From: Ilex aquifolium
Lineage: Eukaryota > Streptophyta > Magnoliopsida > Aquifoliales > Aquifoliaceae
Assembly: GCA_951799425.1 (NCBI GenBank)
Contig: OX637402.1
Location: 33,571,492-33,635,491 of the forward strand
Direction of reading: 5' to 3'
DNA: 64,000 bases
The notes below the pieces were generated by a model. That model did not search any database, was not told the origin of the DNA, and was given only the letters and a program-made list of their open reading frames with translations. Both the position numbers and the translations under genes were made by a program. Shown in pieces: positions 51,405 to 62,006 of the stretch. How positions within the stretch are numbered: the stretch's first letter is position 1; each line of letters opens with the position of its first letter.

Positions 51405-51682
51405 GATTTTTTCAACACAGTTACACAACTGTTACTGTCTATACGAAAAATAGTTACACCCATTAAAAAACAGTTACATCCATTAAACACCAAAGCAGTC
51501 TTTTTTTTCAACACAGATACACAACAGTTACTGTCTATACGAAAAATAGTTACACCCATTAAAAATCAAAGCAGTCTTTTTTTTTTCAACACAGTTATAC
51601 AACAGTTACTGTCTATACGAAAAATAGTTACACCCATTAAAAAACAGTTACACCCATTAAAAACCAAAGCAGTTTTTTTTTT
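51405..51682. repeat. Three tandem copies of an about 80-100-bp unit
   Basis: The unit reads CAACACAGTTACACAACTGT, then TACTGTCTATACGAAAAATA, GTTACACCCATTAAAAA and an AAAGCAGTC plus T-run. The three copies are very similar; the middle one lacks one internal ACAGTTACACCCATTAAA segment. The high similarity suggests recent expansion. Confidence 0.85.
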
Positions 51683-52199
51683 CCCCTTCATCCCAACAAC
51701 AAACAACATAAAACAAAATCGAAATTACGATTTCCCAATAAAAATGACCAAATAAAAGAAGAAATATAATTATTAAAAATTTATCTTCAAACCGATGATT
51801 GTGATCAGTATTTGCAATTTCTTTTTCCGAAGAAATCCTCTATTGATTAAGAAAAATAGACTTTGAAAGCAAATGAAAATAAATTAATAATATACCTCAA
51901 TCGGAGAAGTAAATCGTCAAGTTGTACGTTGAACGAAATCGCAATGAAACCGGCCGTTGAAGAAGACTTTTACTGCAAAGATATATCAGAAAAAAATTCT
52001 CAGCCGTTGAACACACACTTTTATTGCAGATATACCACAAAAAACTGCTTATTCAAAATTCAAAAATGAATGATAACAAATATGTAATCTTTACATATTT
52101 GTTTCCTCAAATAGCTGTCAATGATAACTGCATAAATTATGGAAGGGTGTTTAGGTAAAAAAGATTTTAATTCATTTAAATTTTGTATCTAAACACAAA

Positions 52200-52560
52200 A
52201 AGTTTTATAAAAATTGTACTTAATGGAATAAACAATTTATCCATACACTTTTACTCAAATAAGTTTAAAAAATTGTACCCACACCCAAAAAACCCAAAAA
52301 AAAATTGGATCCTATCCCACAAAAGTTGGACCTCTCCAAACAAGTTTGAACCCACCTCCAAAATTTATCCATCATAAAAGTTAAACTCCTACTAAAAAAC
52401 CTAAAACCCAACTCAAAATATTAAACCCTCTAAGTCAATTCAGAAAAGTTAGAACTCAAACCCCAAAGGTTATAACTACTACTAAAAAAGTTAAAACTCA
52501 ACTCAAAAAAGTTGTCATGCACAAAAAATTTGGAACCCAACCCAAATAATTAACCTTGTA
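52200..52560. repeat. Second block of AAAAGTTGGA-type units
   Basis: The same family of short units as 49100-50100 (ACCCACCTCCAAAATTTATC, CATCATAAAAGTTAAAC). A stretch near 52300-52440 parallels 49850-49980 closely, so the two blocks probably derive from one ancestral array. Confidence 0.75.
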
Positions 52561-55500
52561 AAATTTTAATGATTTTATAATTGAAAATTTTTGTATTTTA
52601 ATTGAAAAATTTTGTGAAAGTTAAAGGATAAAATTGTATTTACTGGGTCGTAATTTATTTATTTGTTATTCGTTACAACTTTTTTCTTATTCCTTATAAC
52701 TTTTTACTTACAAAATTATGAGCGGTCGTGAAATAGTACAGTCGATCGTAATTTATTTACTTATTTTTATTCATTACAACTTTTTCCAAATTGTTTTCAA
52801 CTTTTTTCTTACCGTATTACGAGCGGTCGTGAAGTAATACGTCGGTCCTAATTTATTTATTTATTATTAATAACACTTTTATCCTCTAACTTTTATCAAT
52901 TTTTAGTTTCAGTCAAAAAAAACCCAAAATATGACCAAACATAAATATATAAATATTACAACATTCAACAATAGATAATTACAACACTTGTAAATGTTAA
53001 TAATTGTAATTTCATCCCATAAAAATTTAATTGATTTGGTCCTTAAAAATGGGACTATTTAAAAATATTGAATATTTTTGGACTATAGTGGATGAAAAAA
53101 ATATAATATTGACCATTTAAATTAGGATGGGTTGCTAGTGCTTACCTTCGGTCGGTTGGCATCATTTATTAATCACACATTTATGCTCTAACTATAAATT
53201 TTTTTTATTTTCTCCCCTAAAATTTTAATCTAATCATTCTTAATCATTGTAGTTAACATGATTAATTTAATCATTGTAGATTAGATTAATTCATAACAAA
53301 TAATTAACCCTATAGCAAATGGGTTAATAATACTTTTATCCTGTTAATTATATTATTATCCTCTCTAAGTATGATTTTTTTCAAGATATGAGGACTGACC
53401 GTACTAGTGGTGACCGATCGTAATATGACAATGACTAATTATTATTTTTGTGAGTTTGGCCCAAGATATTAGAACTGACTGTAACTAGTGGTGACCGGTT
53501 GTAATTTAACATTTATTAATTACACTTTCACCCTCCAAGTATGATTTTTGTGAGTTTACCCTCTTAATTTAACAATGCTTAATCACACAATTTTATCCAC
53601 TAACCATAAAAAAATTTATGTTCATACAAAAATTCAAAATTAAAACTATTAACCTTAACAAATTAGGACGATTATAAGTATTGAGGTGGCTTCTATTCCA
53701 AACAAACTCAACCCAAACTTGCACATAAATCAATGGGTTGGAACAAAACCTTACCTTCTACTCTTTATTGCTGAATTAATTCAATCATTTTGTCACATTC
53801 GAAGAACTCAAACCATAAGGAAGAACTCAACGAAAAAATCCAAATCACGACTGGCCAAATACTCACTCAAATCATGATCATGATCGACTATGCTCCAAGT
53901 CGATCAATACAATTGAACATAAATTGTTATTTTAATTACATTACGGCTCTACATTGGAGATGCTTAAATTTAATATGATTGTTTATGCTTAAGTTTTTAA
54001 CATAAATTATGTATATTCAAATTACATTAATATCATTATTTTCATTTCTTTTCGACAATTATTTATTTTCAAATTACATTAATAGCCAATTATTTATTTA
54101 TTTTAGACATATGTAGTCCACAATAACTTTATCTCTCCACCCCCGTTTTTCGTCTTTCCCGCTCAAATCACTTATTTTTGTCTGCCTTCCCTCCCTTTAC
54201 CTGTACATATCATTTGTTTGGTTTTCTGAGTTTTTGATTTTTCTCACTAGTTCTTCTTATAAAAGTAGTGAGAAAAAATGTTGTGATAATTCTTCATTTG
54301 ATGACTTGAATGTTAATTTGGTGTTAATTAATGAATTTAATATTAATTTGATAAATTTAATATTAAATAGTTGAATTTAAATGTTAATTTGATGAATTAA
54401 ATTTTTATTAGATGAAATGAAATGTTAATTTGTTGAATTGAATATTAGATTGGTGTTGATTTGATGAATTAAATTTTATTCGATGAATTTCTATATTCCT
54501 TTGATGTTGATTTGATAAATTAAATTTTTATTGGATAATTTTGGATGTGAACTTCATGAGAATGAATTTGAATATAAATCGGATGAATTGAACGTTAATT
54601 TAGTGTTAATTTGAAGAATTGAATATTTATTCGATGAAATTGAATGTTAATTAAATGAAATTGAATGTGAATTTTATGAATAAAATATTAATTTTGTATT
54701 AATTTGATAAATTGAATGTTAATTTTGTGTTAATTTGATAGATTAAATATTAATTAGATAAAATTGAATGCTAATTTGACGAATTTAATGTTAAATAGTT
54801 GAATTTGAAAGTTAAATTTGATGAATTAAATTTTTATTAGATGAAATTAAATGTTAATTTGTTAAATTGAATGTTAATTTGGTGTTGATTTAATTAACTA
54901 AATGTTCATTCATTGAATTTTCATATTACTTTGGTGTTGATATGATAAATTAAATTTTTATTGGATGTTAATTGGATGATTTTCAATAGAAATTGGATGG
55001 ATTACATGTTAATTTTGTGTTAATTTTATTAATTGAATATTAATTAAATTAAATATGAATTAGATAAATTGAATGTTAATTTGATATTAATTTGATAGAT
55101 TGAATATTAAATTGATCTTAATTTGAAGAATTTAATATTAAATAATTAAATTTAAACATTAATTTGATGAATTGAATTTTTATTAGATGAAATAAAATGT
55201 TAATTTGTTGAATTGAATGTTAATTTGGTGTTGATTTGATGAATTAAATGTTTATTTGATAAATTTTCATACTACTTTGGTGTTGAATGTTATGTTAATT
55301 TGATAAATTAAATATTTATTAGATGAAATAGAATGTTAATTTTGTGTTGATTTGATGAATTTAATGTTAATTTGATGAATTGAATATTTATTGAATGAAA
55401 TTGAATCTTAATTTGATGAAGTTAATAATAGATAATTAAATTTAAATGCTAATTTGATGAATTGACTTTTTATTAGATGAAATGAAATATTAATTTGTTG

Positions 55501-56085
55501 AATTGATTGTTAATTTGGCATTGAATTGATGAATTAAATATTTATTCAATAATTTTTCATATTACTTTGGTGTTGATTTGATAAATTAAATTTTTATTAG
55601 ATGATTTTGGATGTTAATTTGATTAATTGAGTGTTAATTTGATGAATTGAGTATTAAATTGAATATAAATTAGATGAATTGAATGTTAATTTGGTGTTAA
55701 TTTGATTAATTGGATGAAATTGAATGTTAATTTGATGGATTTAATGTTAAGTAGTTGAATTTGAATTTGATAAATTTTATTAGATGAAATTGAATGTTAA
55801 TTTGTTGAATTAAATATTAATTTTGTGTTGATTTGATGAGTTCAATATTTATTGGATGAAATTGGATGTTACTTTAGTGTTGATTTGATAAATTGAATCT
55901 TTATTGGATAATTTTGGATGTTAATTTAATGAATTGATTGTTAATTCATGAATTTGAATATAAATTGAATGAATGGAATGTTAATTTGATTAATTAAATA
56001 TTAATTGGATGAAATTGAATTTTAATTTGATGAATTTAATGTTAAATAGTTGAATTTGAATTTGAATTTGAATGTTAATTTAATT
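52561..56085. repeat. Large composite repeat, unit 1 (body plus AT-rich array)
   Basis: A body of about 1.7 kb (52561-54260) with repeated CGGTCGTAATTTATTTATT-like motifs is followed by about 1.8 kb (54260-56085) of degenerate TTAATTTGATGAATTGAATG units. The array has a second periodicity: a GTTAAATAGTTGAATTTG marker recurs near 54365, 54795, 55140, 55432, 55752 and 56043, spaced about 290-430 bp. The body is repeated in unit 2. I see no gene. Confidence 0.8.
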
Positions 56086-58545
56086 ATTTTGCTTATAATT
56101 GAAAATTTTGTATTTTAATTGAAATTTTTTGTGATAATTAGAGGATAAAAGTGTATTTACCCTTATGGGTCGTAATTTATTTATTTATTACAATTTGTTT
56201 ATTCGTTACAACTTTTTCTTACTAAATTAAGAGCAGTCACAAAGTAGTACGGTCGGTTATAATTTGTTTATTTATTTTTAATCATTACAACTTTTTCCTT
56301 ATTGTTACAACTTTTTTCTTACCGAATTACGATCGGTCGCGAGATAGTACTGTTTGTCGTAATTAATTTATTTGTTACAATTAATTTAATAACACTTTTA
56401 TTCTTTAACTTTTATCAATTTTGAGTTTCACTCAAAAAAATCACAAAAAAATTAGGACCAACCATAAATATATAAATTTTACAACATTTAACAGTAGTTA
56501 ATTACAACGTTTGTTAAGGTTAATACTTGTAATTTTATTCCATAAAATTTTAATTGATTTGGTCCTTAAAAACGGGACTATTTAAAAATATTGAATATTT
56601 TTGGACTAAACTAAAAAAATTTGTGATAGTTAGAGGATAAAAGTACAATATAAACCCTTTAAATTATGATGGGTCGCTAGTGCTTACCGTCAGTCGCCTT
56701 GGCCTCATTTATTAATCACACTTTTATCCTCTAATTATCAAAATTTGTCATTTTCGTCCAACAATATTTAATTTTTCCATTTTATCTCCTAAAATTTTAA
56801 TCTAATCATTCTTAATCAATGTAGTTAACAAGACCGACCATAACCCCTAATTTAATTAAATGTTAATAACACTTTTATCCCTTAATTTATCAATTTTGAG
56901 TTTAGTAAAAAAAATAAAAAATTTAGGACAGATGATAAATATTATCTAATTTAACAATGCTTAATTAAGTTTGTCCAAGAATAAATTACGAACCGACCAT
57001 AAATCTCTAATCTAATTTAACAATGTTTAATTACATTTTTATCCTATCATTTTTGTGAGTTTCGTTAAGTATTGTATTTGTGAGTTTCTCGTCCAAAATC
57101 TACATTGGAGATGATGGATTTAGTTATATTAACTAGCCTTAAATTGAATATGATCGCTCATGCTTAAGTTTTTAAATAAATTATGTATTCAAATTATACT
57201 AATATCCACCTATTATGTATTTTTTTTTTCAAATTACACTAATACCAGCTAGACAATTGTAGTCCACAATAACCTTATCTCTCCCTCCACCCCGTTTCCC
57301 GCCCAAACCACTTTTTCATTTCTTTTGTCTTCCCTCTCTCCCTTTACCCTCACATGTTACTTTGGTTTGGTTTGATTTTTGAGTTTTTTTTTCTCACGAT
57401 TTTGTTAAGGGTGGTGATAACCCTCCATTGCTTGGATGTTAATTTGGTATAAAATTGATGAATGAAATATTAATTGGATAAAATTGCATGTTACTTTAGT
57501 GTTGATTTGATAAATTGAATATTTATTGGATGATTTTTTATTTTAATTTGATGAATTGAATGTTATTTTAGTATTGATTTGATGAATTTAATGTTTATTG
57601 GATGAAGTTGCATGTGTACTTTGGTGTTGATTTGTTAAATTGAATATTTATTGGATAATTTTCGATGTTAATTTGATAAATTGAGTGTTATTTGAATGTA
57701 AATTGGATGAATTGAATATTAATTTGGTTTTAATTTGATAAATTAAATATTAATTATATGAGATTGAATGTTAAGTTGATAGTTTAATTTGAATGTTAAC
57801 TTGATGAATTAAATGTTTATTAGATGAAATTGAATGTTGATTTGAAGAATTGAATGTTAATTTGGTATTGATTTAAAAAATTAAATGTTTATTGGATGAA
57901 ATTGCATGTTACTTTGGTGTTGATTTGTTAAATTGAATTTTTATTGAATGATTTTCGATATTAATTTTATGAATTGAGTGTTAATTGAATGAATTTGAAT
58001 ATAAAATGGATGAATTGAATATTAATTGGATGAGATTGAATGTTAAGTTGATGAATTGAATGTTTATTAGTTGAATTTTAATGTTATTTTGATGAATTAA
58101 ATGTTTATTAAATGAAATTGAATGTTAATTTAGTGTAAAATTGATGAATTGATTATTAATTAAATGAAATTGCATGTTATTTTGATGTTGATTTGATAAA
58201 TTGAATATTTATTGGATGATTTTGGATGTTAATTTGATGAATTGAGTGTTAATTTAATGAATTTGAATATAAATTAGATGAATTGAATATTAATTTGATG
58301 AATTGAATATTAATTGTATGAGACTGAATGTTAAGTTGATGAATTAAATGTTTATTAGTTGAATTTAAATGTTAATTTGATGAATTAAATGTTTATTAGG
58401 TGAAATTGAATGTTGATTTGAAGAATTGAATGTTAATTTGGTGTAAATTTGATAAATATAATCTTAATTGGATTAAATTGCATGTTATTTTGATTTTGAT
58501 TTGATAAATTGAATCTTTATTGGATAATTTTGGATCTTAAAGGTT
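56086..58545. repeat. Large composite repeat, unit 2
   Basis: The body (about 56086-57410) parallels 52590-54270: shared blocks include TTTGGTCCTTAAAAA, GGGACTATTTAAAAATATTG and the motif CCACAATAACTTTATCTCTC (with variant CCTTATCTC). The array (about 57430-58545) again consists of TTAATTTGATGAATTGAATG variants. Order and orientation equal unit 1, so it is a tandem duplication that has since diverged. Confidence 0.8.
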
Positions 58546-59210
58546 CGTCTGGGACTATTTAGATACAAAATTGAATATTTTAGGGATAAAATTGATAAAT
58601 TAATTATTTAGGAATCATACTGATAAATGTGTACAACTTTTGAGATAAAAGTGTAATTAAATTTTTTTTTATATATTACAACCGACCGTAAGAAGTGACG
58701 TTGGGTCGTAATTTGGCAAACGAAGAATTACACTTTCAACCCTAAAGTTATACACATTTATTAGTTTGATTCCTAAAGAATTAAAATTTTAATTTAATCA
58801 CTAACATATTTAATTTGTGTTTAAATAGTCCCAGACAAATATTTAACATCCAAAATCATTCAATAAAGATTCAATTTATTAAATTAAAACCAAATTAATA
58901 ATCCAATTAATATTCAATTTATCAAATTTATACCAAATTAACATTCAATTATTCAAATCAATTAACACTTAATTAATTTAATTAACATTCAAAATCATCT
59001 AATAAAAATTCAATTTATTAAATCAAAATTAAAGTAATATGCAATTTCATCCAATTAATATTTAATTCATCAAATTTACACTAAATTAACATTTAATTTA
59101 ACCTAATTAATATGAAATTCAACAAATTAACATTCAATTCATCAAATTAATATTAAATCAACATTTAATTCTTTCAATTAACACTCAATCCATTAAATTA
59201 AAATCCAAAA
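58480..59210. repeat. Inverted terminus of the AT-rich array
   Basis: GTCTGGGACTATTTAGA (58547-58563) is mirrored by TAAATAGTCCCAGAC (near 58813-58827), and the array motif continues on the right as its reverse complement (ATTCAATAAAGATTCAATTT mirrors AAATTGAATCTTTATTGGAT). The centre, near 58690, holds ACCGACCGTAAGAAGTGACG. The arms are several hundred bp, so the right edge of the block is a large foldback. Confidence 0.8.
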
Positions 59211-60241
59211 TCTATCTATATAATAAAGTACAATATAATTTAAATTCTAAAAGATAAATAAAATAATTTTTACTTTTTACGGTCTAGATTTATTCAATTT
59301 TTTCAAAAATTGATCTAATGGCTAGATTAACCTCCCAAATTTTAGTTTCCCACCCAAATTTCTCTCTCTTCAGTCGGCCTCTTAAATCAAATCTCTTCCC
59401 TCTCTGTCTCTCTCTCCCACACGTCTGACGACATCTTCAACAACTCCGACAAGGTCAGGCAGCTCTCTCTCTCAAAATAAAAACGATTGCTATATATACT
59501 GTCTCACATTCGGCGACATCAGCAGATCTGGATCCGGCGACTTCAGGCAACTCCGACGACCTCAGGCAGCTCCGACGACTCTGAACGTATGTTCTCTCTG
59601 TTAACAATTGCCATATATATTGTCTCACAACTCAAATTCAAATTCAAATTCAGATCTGTCAAATTCAAATTCAATTGTTTCTTCGATCGCTCTCTCAGTT
59701 CATATTTCCCGTTAAATTGGCCCCTCTCTCTTTGTTTTTTTCGACAGAACCTTTCATTTCATTGGCGTTGGTTTAATTCCATGAGCATTTGATGTTGAAA
59801 TTAGAGATGCTTTCACTAAGAAAACGGTGATAAATTTGACATTCTTCACATTATAGTTGGAGCACACAAGCTAATTGCTATATCATCTCTCTCTCCGTCT
59901 CCCCTCCCTTTCTCATTTCTCTCTGTCTCCCTCTTTATCCTTCAAACAAATCTCTCACACACAACTCCTCACCCTCCACCTGTTTGAGAAAATGCCAGAA
60001 AGGATTTGGTGATGATAATTGCTGATGATAGGCACCTAAAGAAACAAGGCAATTATCATCAGCAAGTGGACTTCAAAAAGTCGATACATCCATGTCCCAA
60101 TAGATTGCATGTATTTTTAAGCTTAGAGACAAATCAGCATAATAAGACACATCCAACCATCATTTAATACTGTTCATGTGTGCAAACAAAATTTCTTGCA
60201 TCATCCATCAGACGAAGGATTGATAGAGTGACCACACTAAC

Positions 60242-60309
60242 CTTTCCAAGTCCAGGAATATGTTCCCCATTTGGTCTTGCAGGCGCAATAACCACATTCA
60301 CTAAAGTAC
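60242..60309 (-). pseudogene. Captured exon of a U2AF65-type splicing factor gene
   Basis: On the minus strand, between a GGCAG acceptor and a GTTAGT donor, the frame reads TLVNVVIAPARPNGEHIPGLGK. It resembles the C-terminal RRM (UHM) of the large U2AF subunit (LVNVVIPRPxPNGExxPGVGK). Only this 68-bp exon is recognisable. Confidence 0.7.
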
Positions 60310-61214
60310 CTGCCACTTAAAAAAAAAGTTATCCAAATATATTACCAAAATAAACGAGGAAGACAGGTAAATATAGAGAGAAGGCTATGGAATCTTCTGT
60401 CTGTATGTTAGAGGGGCTGAATCTGTATAGCCAAATGTGGGACTACAAAAACCGTAAAACAACAGAATATAACAAAAAGAAAATCAATAGATGTGCACAA
60501 GAAGATTTTTGCTCTATTTGTGTGTGTGTGTGTGTGTTATGTCGAATGTTGTGAATTAAACTTTTGGACAGTGAGACGGGTGTGGAGTGTAGAGGGGAAC
60601 AACTGTTACATCTCTCTCAGAATGTGGTGCATTGTGTTATTTGAGTGGTTTTACTTAGGTTCTTAATCATGAGTACTATTGTCAAATTACAGGAATTTAT
60701 TTCCAAATATAGGATGGCCTACGAAGCTTCGGATTACTTTACAATTGTGTGCAATTCGCAAATATAAATCATGTGCATCGATTTTAACTATGAGTGGTAT
60801 TTGAAAACATATTTTACAAAAATGAATTTCTGTAGTAGGTGGTCTTTGTAACCACTGACAAACATCAATTTAAACTCTCACCCAGACATTCTCCATAGAC
60901 AAGCAGCAACCAACCCACGCCATAGATTCCGGCGACCAACTCACGTCAAAGGTATGTCTTTCTCTCTCCCATTCCCTCTCTCACTCGCCCATTTGAATTT
61001 TCTCTATTTGTTTTATCTATATAACTGTTATATTATTTAAAAAATCTGTTAATTGGCTCTGAATTTGCTGCACTTTAAGTTGTTTTAGTGAGGTTTTCTG
61101 ATGTACCAGGGAAAGATACCCACCATCCATTTATTGTTCTGGTCATTATAATTGGATCAATTGCAATAAAAAGATTGGCTCTAATTCCATGTTTTGCATT
61201 GAATTCGTCCAATC

Positions 61215-61337
61215 AGTTTCATCATATATTTGCACCAAGCCGAAGGATTTGAGACGTATTGGACAAAGGTGGGGGCTAGGCTTGTGAGTAATGGCGATGT
61301 AGTGTTTGTGACGGCCAAGTATGCGGCCGAAAGGTAG
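61215..61337 (+). pseudogene. Captured exon fragment, family not recognised
   Basis: The plus frame reads LHQAEGFETYWTKVGARLV then SNGDVVFVTAKYAAER and runs into the G-rich repeat. Its composition is protein-like, unlike the surroundings. A leader-like segment with a possible donor (GTCAAAG|GTATGT) lies upstream near 60955. I cannot assign the family. Confidence 0.45.
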
Positions 61338-61371
61338 GGGAGGGGGAGGGGGAGGGGGAGGGGGAGGGGGA
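61334..61371 (+). repeat. (GGGGGA)n tract with G-quadruplex potential
   Basis: Six or so consecutive GGGGGA/GGGGAG units give more than four G-runs of four or five, enough for a stable intramolecular G-quadruplex on this strand. Confidence 0.8.
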
Positions 61372-62006
61372 TTCTAGACCCACGGTTATTCACCTGTTAG
61401 AAAATTTGTTGTTTACTTTAATCTAACAGATTTATTGGTTTTTCATATTGATGTGTATTGATTGGTGTTATAATTTTTTTTGTGGAAAACTTGATTGTTG
61501 TTCATTGATATTGCTTGTTTTGAACATGTTTTTCTATTGCTGTTTGAATTTGGGTTTTTATTTTGGTAGTAGATGTTGTGAATTGGGTGCAAATTTTCTT
61601 TTATATAAATTGCCAAAGTCTCTGTAAAATTCAAAATTAGGTTGTTTCTTTTAAGCTAAATCTAATGGCCTTTTGACTTTTTTGGAATTTTGCTCTTTAT
61701 GCTCTACTAATGTATTTTTGGTTTTATTATGATTTTGGTTGATCAATAATCAGTTACTCCTTTAAATTTGTTTCCTTTTGGTTAGAAATGGTAATATCTT
61801 TGCTTTTAGTGAATGCAGTAAAAGTTTAGATTCCCTTTTTTTCGATCTAATGAGTTTGATCAGTTCTTCTATAGATACGGTACAGGAAAACTACAGACTT
61901 TGGGTGAACGTTTCACATCAATGTTACAACTTCTAGCTGTTGACATTTGTTGTGTAATATTGTTGATGAATATTACAATTTCGTTTTCCTGCCCATTAGA
62001 ACAATT

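Larger units (their letters stand above)
59215..61340 (+). mobile_element. Second Helitron-like element with gene fragments
   Basis: It starts A|TCTATATAATAAAG like the Helitron in the CAD-like intron, and its first 800 bp are collinear with that element (AAAAGATAAA..., CCCAAATTTCTCTCTCTTC, and CACCCTCCACCTGTTTGAGA followed by AAATGCC). Beyond about 60010 the two diverge and carry different gene pieces. I could not find the expected CTAG 3' terminus, so the right end is a minimum estimate. Confidence 0.6.

Noticed and set aside
51357-51755. 132-codon repetitive open frame
   Set aside because: It only reads through the triplicated 80-100-bp unit; the residues repeat because the DNA does.
49000-59210. 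CRISPR-like array or tRNA cluster in the repeat region
   Set aside because: The genome is eukaryotic, the repeats have no uniform spacers, and no tRNA cloverleaf could be formed.
59487-59792. 101-codon open frame
   Set aside because: It lies in the same Helitron 5' block and is not conserved as protein in the collinear copy at 15 kb.
61381-62006. Helitron 3' terminus for the second element
   Set aside because: I looked for a GCACGGG...CTAG-type end and found none; the TTCTAGACCC at 61370 lacks a preceding stem-loop, so the end was left open.
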